Shown here piece after piece: positions 32,814 through 40,055 of a DNA stretch of 40,055 bases. A program made the translations under genes and the position numbers. Source of the stretch: Actinomycetota bacterium (GTDB lineage Bacteria; Actinomycetota; Acidimicrobiia; Acidimicrobiales; VFJN01); contig VFJN01000054.1 in the NCBI GenBank assembly GCA_009886035.1, positions 1-40,055 of the forward strand, in the 5' to 3' direction. Position 1 is the stretch's first letter. Every line of letters starts with the position of its first letter. Under the pieces are notes generated by a model. It saw only the letters and a program-made list of their open reading frames with translations, did not search any database and was not told the origin of the DNA.

Positions 32814-32887
32814 TGGGCGATGGGGGACTCGAACCCCCGACCTCCTGCGTGTCGAGCAGGCGCTCTAACCAACTGAGCTAACCGCCC
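32814..32887 (-). tRNA. tRNA-Val (anticodon GAC)
   Basis: RC: GGGCGGT TA GCTC AGTTGGTTA GAGC G CCTGC TCGACAC GCAGG AGGTC GGGGG TTCGAGT CCCCC ATCGCCC A; full cloverleaf folds by eye. Confidence 0.92.
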
Positions 32888-32986
32888 TTGGAACGGCCGA
32901 TCATAGTGCCGAATCTCCCGGGACAGCGACCCGAGGCGGGGAAACAACCGGTGGATCCGCGGGCGAGTTCTTCTAGGGTCCGCTCC

Positions 32987-34801
32987 ATGCTTGCCCCTGA
33001 CAGTAACGCCGTGGCGCCGTCGTCGGTCCCGCCCCTTCGCCAACTCTGGGGCCACGCCAGCGGCCACCGCCCCAAAGTGATCGTCGCCACCGTGTTCTCG
33101 GTCCTCAACAAAATGTGCGACATCGCCCCCGAACTACTGATCGGCGTAGCCGTAGACATCGTGGTGAACGAGGGCGAGACCCTCGTACAGCGCCTCACCG
33201 GAATCGAAGACCGTTACGACCAGCTCTACCTGCTGGCCGGCATCACAGTGCTCGTGTGGATCGCCGAGTCGATCACCGATTACATCGCCGAGATCACCTG
33301 GAGGAACCTCGCCCAGGAAATCGAACACAACGTGCGCATGGAGGCCTACCGCCACGTACAGGAACTGGAACTGGCCTACTTCGAAGATCGATCTTCCGGT
33401 GGACTTATGGCCGTACTCAACGACGATGTGAATCAGTTGGAACGCTTCTTGGACACGGGCGCCCACGAAATGATCCTCACCATTACCAATGTGGTGCTGG
33501 TGGGCATCACCTTTGCGGTTATCTCCCCGCTTCTCGCCGTCCTGGCCTTTCTCCCCATTCCCGTGATCATCGGAGGGTCGCTGCGCTACCAACGCACGCT
33601 CGAGAAGCGTTATGACGTTGTGCGTTCCGCCGCTGGGCGTATTGCCGACACCCTCACCAACAACCTGGGCGGCATCGCTACCATCAAGGCCTTCAACGCC
33701 GAAGAGCGCGAAGTGGCCCGCGTGGCCACCGACAGCCAGGCCTACAGCAGCGCCAACGCCGAGGCGATCCGCTACTCCAGTGCCTTCGTCCCCCTCATCC
33801 GCATGGCCATCCTCGCCGGTTTCACAATGACTCTCGTGGTGGGCGGTCGGGCCACGTTGAACGGCACCCTCGAAGTGGGGGCCTTCACCGTTCTCGTGTA
33901 CATGACCCAACGCCTGCTGTGGCCCCTCACTCGCCTCGGCGAGACCTTCGACCTCTATCAGCGGGCCATGGCCTCCTGCCGTCGGATCTTCGGGCTCCTC
34001 GACGTCGCCCCGTCGATCCGTCCCGGCGCCGCCACCCTCGCCCAGCCCGTCGCCGGGGCGGTGAGGTTCGACAACGTGTCCTTCAGCTACGGCGAAGGCC
34101 GCGAAGTGCTGCGCAGGGTGAGCCTCGACATCCAACCCGGCGAGACCCACGCCATCGTGGGCGCCACCGGGGCCGGCAAGAGCACCCTCGTAAAACTCCT
34201 CCTGCGCCTTTACGAACCCACCAGCGGCACGATCTCCATTGACGGCATCCCCGTCGAGGACCTCACCTTCAGCTCCCTACGCCACTCCATGGGCTTCGTC
34301 AGCCAAGAGGCGTTCCTCTTTCAGGGAACGGTGCGCGAGAACCTCACCTACGGCCGACCCGACGCCGGCGACGACGACCTCGTGCGGGCCGCCACCCTCG
34401 CTGAGGCCCATTCCTTCATCTCCATGCTTCCCGAGGGCTACGACACGATTGTGGGCGAGCGCGGCCAGAAACTCTCCGGGGGTCAGCGCCAACGGCTCAC
34501 CATCGCCCGAGCCATCCTGCGAGACCCGGCCATCCTGGTACTCGATGAAGCCACCTCCGCAGTAGACAACGAGACCGAAGCAGCCATTCAGCGATCCCTC
34601 GCCCAGGTGTCGGCTCATCGCACCACCGTGGTGATTGCCCATCGGCTCTCTACGGTTCGTCACGCCGCCCGCATCCATGTGCTCGAGGATGGCGAGATGA
34701 TCGAGGCCGGAACTCACGAGGAGCTGGTGGAAAAAGGTGGGCTCTACGCGGCACTTTGGCGCGTTCAGACCGGGGATGCGGTCACGACCACGCTGGAGTG
34801 A
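32987..34801 (+). CDS. ABC transporter, fused permease and ATP-binding domains (exporter type)
   Basis: TM region followed by HAIVGATGAGKSTLVKLLLRLYEPTSG (Walker A), LSGGQRQRLTIARAILRDPAILVLDEATSAVDNETE (signature, Walker B); ATG 32987. Confidence 0.92.
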   Translation: MLAPDSNAVAPSSVPPLRQLWGHASGHRPKVIVATVFSVLNKMCDIAPELLIGVAVDIVVNEGETLVQRLTGIEDRYDQLYLLAGITVLVWIAESITDYIAEITWRNLAQEIEHNVRMEAYRHVQELELAYFEDRSSGGLMAVLNDDVNQLERFLDTGAHEMILTITNVVLVGITFAVISPLLAVLAFLPIPVIIGGSLRYQRTLEKRYDVVRSAAGRIADTLTNNLGGIATIKAFNAEEREVARVATDSQAYSSANAEAIRYSSAFVPLIRMAILAGFTMTLVVGGRATLNGTLEVGAFTVLVYMTQRLLWPLTRLGETFDLYQRAMASCRRIFGLLDVAPSIRPGAATLAQPVAGAVRFDNVSFSYGEGREVLRRVSLDIQPGETHAIVGATGAGKSTLVKLLLRLYEPTSGTISIDGIPVEDLTFSSLRHSMGFVSQEAFLFQGTVRENLTYGRPDAGDDDLVRAATLAEAHSFISMLPEGYDTIVGERGQKLSGGQRQRLTIARAILRDPAILVLDEATSAVDNETEAAIQRSLAQVSAHRTTVVIAHRLSTVRHAARIHVLEDGEMIEAGTHEELVEKGGLYAALWRVQTGDAVTTTLE

Positions 34802-34810
34802 CACCCAACA

Positions 34811-34836
34811 GCGCCGCCACCCGAGGGTGACGGCGC
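34811..34836. terminator. Probable bidirectional terminator-like hairpin between convergent ABC transporter and HU genes
   Basis: GCGCCGCCACC-CGAG-GGTGACGGCGC, 11-bp stem with one mismatch, CGAG tetraloop; no clear T-tract. Confidence 0.5.
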
Positions 34837-34848
34837 CGGGTGCACGGA

Positions 34849-35124
34849 CTACTTGTTGACGGAATCCTTGAAGGTCTTACCGACCTTCACCTTCGGGACC
34901 TTGGCGGCGGCGATCTGAATCTCCGCCCCAGTGGAGGGGTTTCGCCCCGTCCGAGCGGCCCGTTCAGCTCGCTCAAAGGTGAGGAAACCCGGGATCTGGA
35001 CCCTGCCGCCAGCTGCGACAGTACTGGTGATGGTGTCTTCGAAGGCGCTGAGGACGGAACCCACCGTGGCGGCGGACTGTCCTGACTTCTCTGCTACAGC
35101 GCTGACGAGTTCGGCCTTATTCAT
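34849..35124 (-). CDS. hup: HU family DNA-binding protein
   Basis: 91 aa; MNKAELVSAVAEKSGQSAATVGSVLSAFEDTITSTVAAGGRVQIPGFLTFERAERAARTGRNPSTGAEIQIAAAKVPKVKVGKTFKDSVN. Confidence 0.96.
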   Translation of the reverse strand: MNKAELVSAVAEKSGQSAATVGSVLSAFEDTITSTVAAGGRVQIPGFLTFERAERAARTGRNPSTGAEIQIAAAKVPKVKVGKTFKDSVNK

Positions 35125-35213
35125 CGAGGGCCCTCCTTAGGGACAAATACTTAGTGCTCGTACGCTAAACCACGGCGCAGCGGGGGTGGTGGATACTTGC
35201 TGCTCTCGGAAGG

Positions 35214-36386
35214 CTAATGGGAACCGTGGGCGGCGTCGCACGCCTTGGTTTCACCCTCGGCCACCTGGCCGGCGCCGATTCCCTCCAGCGCCGCAAAGGG
35301 ACCACAAGGATGCTTCTGGATCCACACATGCATCATGGGCGTCTCGACGCCCTTGGTGAGAGTGCCCGGACACACCCCCTCCGCATTGGTGATCCCGGCC
35401 ACCCGGGGACCAGCGAAGCAAAGATTGTTATGGATGTGCCACTGCGTGAGCGATCCCCCCACATCAGGCACGTCGGCCAACGTGTCGCCGGGGCTCATCA
35501 TGAACATGGCGGCCGCTAGTTGCTTCGGCGTGGTGGTGGTGTCGTAGACCAACGATTCCGGGTAGTCCGGATCGAGAATCTTGTCGTCGTTCATGTTGGC
35601 GGCGCTGAGATAGTGCTCGACCCCGGTGAACCCGTCGCCGATCGATACGAAGCCCATCGCCTCGGCGACGGCCGGATCAGAGAACTGCGGGAGTTCGATG
35701 AGGCTGATCGCCAGCAGATTCTCGGCCCGAGCCTGCTGCTGGGGAGAAACACCCTCGACGCCACTGAGATCAATGGGCAGGAGCGGATCGAATACGGTCG
35801 GGGGAACGGAGGTAGCGCCGTGAGCGTGACCGGCGGCCCCGGCACCATCGTGACCGGCGGCATGGGCATGGGAACCGGCGACCAACATTCCCGGCAGGCT
35901 CAAACCCGCCAACAAAATGGCGACGGTCCCGGTGGCGAGCGGGCTAGCGGTGAGGGTGCGCGAGCCGATGCCGAACAAGTAGGCCAGGCCGCACAGGGCC
36001 GCGGTGATGGCCAGGGCGGCGGCGACCGAATCGACGAACTGCACCGGCTCCACGTCGCCAAGACCCTCGACAAACCCGATTCCTCTCGTCTTGGCGACCA
36101 GCCACATAGCGGCTATCGCCACGTTGGCGATCACTCCGAGCGAGATGAGGAGACGACCGGGCCGGGCCAGGACGATGGCCCCCCAACCCAACTGAATCGC
36201 CGCCACGATCGTAAAGGCCGCCACCGCTTGGCGATGTTCGGAATGCACCCCGATGGCGGCTGCGTGGATCGCGCCGGCTCCCAACGATGCACCGCCCGCT
36301 ACTGCGAGCCATCCCAGCGCGCCCAATGAGGCCACGGATCGCACCGCCCGCATCACCCCAGGATCCTGCTCTACCGTCAGCGTCAC
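35214..36386 (-). CDS. Polytopic membrane protein with His-rich linker and conserved WHIHNNLCF / HVWIQKHPCGPF extracytoplasmic domain; unknown function
   Basis: Several TM helices, GSHAHAAGHDGAGAAGHAHG linker, LTQWHIHNNLCFAGPRVAGIT...PMMHVWIQKHPCGPFAALEG; AGGAGG 7 nt before GTG 36386. Confidence 0.75.
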   Translation of the reverse strand: MTLTVEQDPGVMRAVRSVASLGALGWLAVAGGASLGAGAIHAAAIGVHSEHRQAVAAFTIVAAIQLGWGAIVLARPGRLLISLGVIANVAIAAMWLVAKTRGIGFVEGLGDVEPVQFVDSVAAALAITAALCGLAYLFGIGSRTLTASPLATGTVAILLAGLSLPGMLVAGSHAHAAGHDGAGAAGHAHGATSVPPTVFDPLLPIDLSGVEGVSPQQQARAENLLAISLIELPQFSDPAVAEAMGFVSIGDGFTGVEHYLSAANMNDDKILDPDYPESLVYDTTTTPKQLAAAMFMMSPGDTLADVPDVGGSLTQWHIHNNLCFAGPRVAGITNAEGVCPGTLTKGVETPMMHVWIQKHPCGPFAALEGIGAGQVAEGETKACDAAHGSH

Positions 36387-36441
36387 TTCATAGCCTCCTT
36401 GGTCGGGGGTCATGCTACATGCCGGGTTTGCGTTTGGGAGA

Positions 36442-37482
36442 TCACAGGGGCGGGCGGACCGCCACCAACACATCCCGGGTGATGGCTCGATCCACCCGGT
36501 GCACAAACGCCTCGTCGACCTTGCTTTCCACCGTGAACCCTGCCCTCACGGCCAGGTCCGCCAGCAGCCCACGCGGCAGCGTGCGGCGATTCCAGGCAAA
36601 CACGGCGGCCGCCCCGGGGCGAAGGAGATCGAACCACACCGGAAGCGCCTGCTCGAGAAGATCCGCCGGGCCACGCTCCAGGCGACCAGGGCCGGGCTGC
36701 GAACCGTGCTTCACGCCGTAAGGGAGGTCGCAGGCCAGCAGGTCGATGCTTCGTGCCTTCAGATGATCGCGGGCCCGCAGGGTGTCGTCGTGCACGAGGT
36801 CCACCACCCGATCGGTACCACCCGCCCCGGGGGTGCGATAGGTCACCGTGATTCGGTGCGCCGTGGACACTCGGCCCTTACGCAAGGTGGCCTTGTCCAC
36901 GCGGTGCTTGATCCGCTTGTCCTTGAGCCAGGTGAGCAAGAACAGGGCGTAGGCCTCCACGTCGCGTGCATCGGCATCGATCCCCACTCCATCCATGCCG
37001 TACAACGCCGCCCGGTTGAGGGTGGTGCCCCGCCCACACGTGGGGTCCAACAGTCGCAGGGGCTCCCCCGCCAGCATCCGTTCGAAGGCACCGGCGCTGG
37101 CCGCCAGAGCCAGGTTCACGAGCAGATGAGTGAAGGCCTCATTGGTCTTGCCGGGGTATCGCTGAATCGTCAGGAGGTCGTTCGCGAGCACCGCTCGAGG
37201 GTGGGCCAACCGCGGCCGGAACCGCGCCGTGTCCTCCACCTCGAAAAGCGCGTGGAGCGACGACAAGTTCCCCACCACGGCGAGCCGCCGATCATCGAGG
37301 GGCTCGGCGGTATGGACCACGAGATAGTCCACCCCGGCGATCGACTGGCGCTCACAGGAGCCGATGACCCCACCCAACACGTGGGCATCGATCGCCCGCA
37401 GTTCGGCGGCCGCCAGCGCAAAGGTGGCCTCCCCGAACACGCGATTGTTATTGGCCTTCAGGAGGACGGCGTAATGAGGCAT
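36442..37482 (-). CDS. TRM11-like RNA methyltransferase (SAM-dependent)
   Basis: 346 aa; LLDPTCGRGTTLNRAALYGMDGVGIDADARDVEAY and DLLACDLPYGVKHGSQ (DPPY-like motif IV). Confidence 0.75.
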   Translation of the reverse strand: MPHYAVLLKANNNRVFGEATFALAAAELRAIDAHVLGGVIGSCERQSIAGVDYLVVHTAEPLDDRRLAVVGNLSSLHALFEVEDTARFRPRLAHPRAVLANDLLTIQRYPGKTNEAFTHLLVNLALAASAGAFERMLAGEPLRLLDPTCGRGTTLNRAALYGMDGVGIDADARDVEAYALFLLTWLKDKRIKHRVDKATLRKGRVSTAHRITVTYRTPGAGGTDRVVDLVHDDTLRARDHLKARSIDLLACDLPYGVKHGSQPGPGRLERGPADLLEQALPVWFDLLRPGAAAVFAWNRRTLPRGLLADLAVRAGFTVESKVDEAFVHRVDRAITRDVLVAVRPPL

Positions 37483-37494
37483 TCAACCGGCAGG

Positions 37495-38331
37495 TTAGGA
37501 CCCTTCGCCCACCACGATGCGGTGCAGATCGGCGCCCAGTTCGATGGGACCGGCGAAGTGTTCGGCGGCGAGGGCCCGCCACTCGTCCTCCGCGCCCGGG
37601 ACCATCGGCGGCACGTAGTGGGTGAGCACCAGGGTGCCCACGCCGCCGCGCGTGGCGGTCTGGGCCGCCTGTTCCACCGACGAGTGGTAGTCGAGGATGT
37701 CGGTGAGGCGAGGCAGCGGAATCGCCGCCACCTGATCGGCCCGGATCACCGTATGCACGAGGGCATCCGCCCCGGCGCAGAGCGCATCGAGCCCGGCACA
37801 CGGCACCGTATCCCCGGCGATCACCACCGCATGTCCGTCGTGCTCCAGCCGGTAGCCGATGCTTGGGTCCACCGGCCGGTGGTCGGTGGGGCCGGCGATG
37901 ATCCGCACCGTGCCGTCGTCGAACACCACACCGTCGGTTACCTCCTCCACCACCGGGGCCGGGTCCCAGGAGAGGTCGTCGTGATGCGCGAGGCGGTAAC
38001 CGATGTCTGGACCCAGGGAGGAGAGGATGGCGTTCACCACCGACTGAGTGCCGATCGGCCCGAGGATCGAAAGCGGGGTGGGTACGAAGGTGGTAACCCA
38101 CCGGCTGGTGATCACGTCGTTGAGATCGGTGATGTGATCGCTATGGAGGTGGGTGAGCAGCAGGGCCGTCAGCTGGTTCGCCGGGGCGCCCACCGCGGCA
38201 GCTCGCATCAACACACCGCGACCACAGTCGAAGAGAAACGACCGTCCACCGGCCCGCACGAGCGTGGATGGTCCCGCCCGGAGCGGATCAACCAGTGGAC
38301 TGCCGGTGCCAAGCAAGATGATTTCGATCAT
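37495..38331 (-). CDS. MBL-fold metallohydrolase (RNase Z-like)
   Basis: [48 protein letters not shown]...[22 protein letters not shown]...[13 protein letters not shown]...[10 protein letters not shown]. Confidence 0.9.
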   Translation of the reverse strand: MIEIILLGTGSPLVDPLRAGPSTLVRAGGRSFLFDCGRGVLMRAAAVGAPANQLTALLLTHLHSDHITDLNDVITSRWVTTFVPTPLSILGPIGTQSVVNAILSSLGPDIGYRLAHHDDLSWDPAPVVEEVTDGVVFDDGTVRIIAGPTDHRPVDPSIGYRLEHDGHAVVIAGDTVPCAGLDALCAGADALVHTVIRADQVAAIPLPRLTDILDYHSSVEQAAQTATRGGVGTLVLTHYVPPMVPGAEDEWRALAAEHFAGPIELGADLHRIVVGEGS

Positions 38332-38426
38332 GGGCCACATACCTCCATTGGACGTCGAACTCTCCCGGTTGCATTCCCATCGGGCACCCCTGGGGGGCCA
38401 AACCCACCCGGGAGACCGGCGGGAGA

Positions 38427-39191
38427 CTACGTCAACGCAATGGCCGTGGCCAGGGTGACGGCTCGGAGACGGGGAAGGTACCGCTCGATATTCTCGCCGA
38501 GCGCGTCCAGGCTGACGGGGGTGACCTCGGGACGATCGCCCACCTCGGCGTCGTGATCGGTGACCAGACCGATGGCACCGTAGGCCAGGTCTAATTCGCG
38601 AGCGATCACCGCCTCGGGGTACTGCGTCATGTTGATCAGGGTGGCTCCGATGCTGCGATACCAGTGCGACTCTGCCCGGGTTGAGAAGCGGGGGCCGTTG
38701 ATCACCACCACCGTGCCGCCGTCGTGCACCGCTTCCCCCACGCGCTCCCCCGCTGCGAGGGCGGCGCGACGCACAGCCGGATCGTAGGGGTCAGCGAAGG
38801 TGGCATGGGCGGGACCATTGCGAAAGTCATCGTGAATCGTTTCGGCTCGACCTTGGGTGCGGTCGATCAACTGATCGGGCACCACCAACGTGCCCACTGG
38901 GACCTCCGGCGTGAGTGAGCCGCAGGCAAAGGTGGCGACGATCGCCCGTACCCCCACCGTGCGCAGCGCCCACAAGTTGGCTCGACTATCCACCCGGTGG
39001 GGCGCAATGTGGTGGCCCTCGCCATGGCGGGCCAGAAAGGCCACCGGAACCCCCTCCACCTTCCCGACGCAGATCGGGCTCGATGGCGCCCCCCAGGGGG
39101 TGTCGATCTCCAACGTCTCGACGTCGCCATCGAGCGCGTAGAACCCGGAACCGCCGATCACCGCTACCTGAGCCTGCGTCGTTGTCGTCAC
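38427..39191 (-). CDS. MTAP-family phosphorylase (S-methyl-5'-thioadenosine phosphorylase-like)
   Basis: [26 protein letters not shown]...[64 protein letters not shown]...[31 protein letters not shown] start. Confidence 0.9.
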   Translation of the reverse strand: MTTTTQAQVAVIGGSGFYALDGDVETLEIDTPWGAPSSPICVGKVEGVPVAFLARHGEGHHIAPHRVDSRANLWALRTVGVRAIVATFACGSLTPEVPVGTLVVPDQLIDRTQGRAETIHDDFRNGPAHATFADPYDPAVRRAALAAGERVGEAVHDGGTVVVINGPRFSTRAESHWYRSIGATLINMTQYPEAVIARELDLAYGAIGLVTDHDAEVGDRPEVTPVSLDALGENIERYLPRLRAVTLATAIALT

Positions 39192-39262
39192 CGACCCATC
39201 CTGCCCTACCCACGCCACCTCGGTGGTCGTCCACTCACCGCCGAGCGATCCTGGGCCGGTAA

Positions 39263-40042
39263 CTAGCGGCGGTACTCCGTGGGGTAGAGAGCGGTGGTGG
39301 CGCGGGAGAGCACCTCAACCCGCTCATTCCGTTCCATGCCCGCCACAAACTCGAGGCTTGGATCAGCGAGGAACCAACCCGGTTCGGGGAGGTGGTCCAG
39401 CGCCGCTTCCACCACCGCCCGGGGATCGGCGGCCGGTTGAAACATGTTGGCCTCCTCCACGGCGTGGGATCGCCATCCGGGTGTATCCATCGCCGGGGCC
39501 ACCACCGCCTTCACATCCACACCGCTCTCGCGCAACTCCCAACCCAATGCCTCGGCCAGGTTCAACCCGAAGGCCTTACTGGCGCTGTAACTAGCCACCC
39601 CAGCCGTACCCGCCAGTGCCGAACCCGAACTCGTCACGATGAAGCCACCGCGGCCGCGCGACACCATGGCCGGCAGAACCCAGGCCGCGAGTTCGGTCGT
39701 GGCCAGGCAATTTACCTGCACCGTGGCGAGGCGACTGGCGGCGGACTGATCAAGGAAGCGGCCCACAAAGGACACCGCCGCGTTGGCCACCGCCAGGCCG
39801 ATTTCCAGATCCGCAGTAGCGGCAACGACTTGATCGAGCCACGTGGCGTCGGCCAAATCAGCCACCACGGCCCGGGTTTCGCCAGCCAAGTCGGCAGCCA
39901 CATCGACAACCGAGGGGAGTTGATCCACCAAGACCACTGAACACCCACGGGCCAAGAGGGCCTCGCTAAAGGCCAGCCCTACACCCTGGGCGGCGCCGGT
40001 CACCAGCGCCCAGGGGCCGTAGCGACCTGCAAAGGCTGTCAC
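39263..40042 (-). CDS. SDR family NAD(P)-dependent oxidoreductase
   Basis: 259 aa; GPWALVTGAAQGVGLAFSEALLARGCSVVLVD, NAAVSF, SSGSALAGTAGVASYSASKAFGLNL (YxxxK). Confidence 0.92.
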   Translation of the reverse strand: MTAFAGRYGPWALVTGAAQGVGLAFSEALLARGCSVVLVDQLPSVVDVAADLAGETRAVVADLADATWLDQVVAATADLEIGLAVANAAVSFVGRFLDQSAASRLATVQVNCLATTELAAWVLPAMVSRGRGGFIVTSSGSALAGTAGVASYSASKAFGLNLAEALGWELRESGVDVKAVVAPAMDTPGWRSHAVEEANMFQPAADPRAVVEAALDHLPEPGWFLADPSLEFVAGMERNERVEVLSRATTALYPTEYRR

Positions 40043-40055
40043 GGCCGGAGTGTAC

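Noticed and set aside
32700-32815. attachment-site direct repeat of the tRNA 3' end
   Set aside because: I found no second copy of the tRNA-Val 3' end in the window, so integration at this tRNA is only suggestive.
35150-35170. TTAGTGCTCGTACGCTAA imperfect dyad upstream of HU
   Set aside because: Imperfect with a long spacer; position suits a promoter but I cannot separate it from chance.
36412-38556. 714-aa plus-strand ORF
   Set aside because: Runs antisense across two well-supported genes (TRM11-like and MBL hydrolase); no domain motifs.

Overview
High-GC, gene-dense chromosomal window with actinobacterial character, possibly Acidimicrobiia-like; taxonomy is inferred only from protein style. 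I recognise about 36 genes. They include the 5' end of an amidase gene, a 2-hydroxyacid dehydrogenase, an MFS exporter, divergent murF/ddl, and a GntR regulator divergent from aconitase. A LysR regulator precedes an acyl-CoA carboxyltransferase-like gene and citrate synthase. Also present are an acyl-CoA dehydrogenase, a luciferase-like flavin oxidoreductase, a CYP142-like P450, glutamate decarboxylase, an ABC exporter, HU, a TRM11-like methyltransferase, an MBL hydrolase, an MTAP-family phosphorylase, an SDR and one tRNA-Val. The best candidate for an undescribed system is a tight operon at 7142-13170: acyl-CoA reductase/HAD fusion, Zn-alcohol dehydrogenase, divergent LarA-like protein and PlsC-like acyltransferase. 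A divergent TetR gene flanks it, with a perfect 9-2-9 palindrome between them. Other notable signals are a perfect match to the KstR (steroid regulon) operator consensus before the flavin oxidoreductase, near the CYP142-like P450. A PAP2 phosphatase gene is split by one in-frame TAG. A decayed AbiE-like toxin/antitoxin locus sits at the tRNA. There is also a strongly structured intergenic region before the LysR gene. No CRISPR array, rRNA or IS element was seen. All calls come from reading the sequence and supplied translations; no searches were run.
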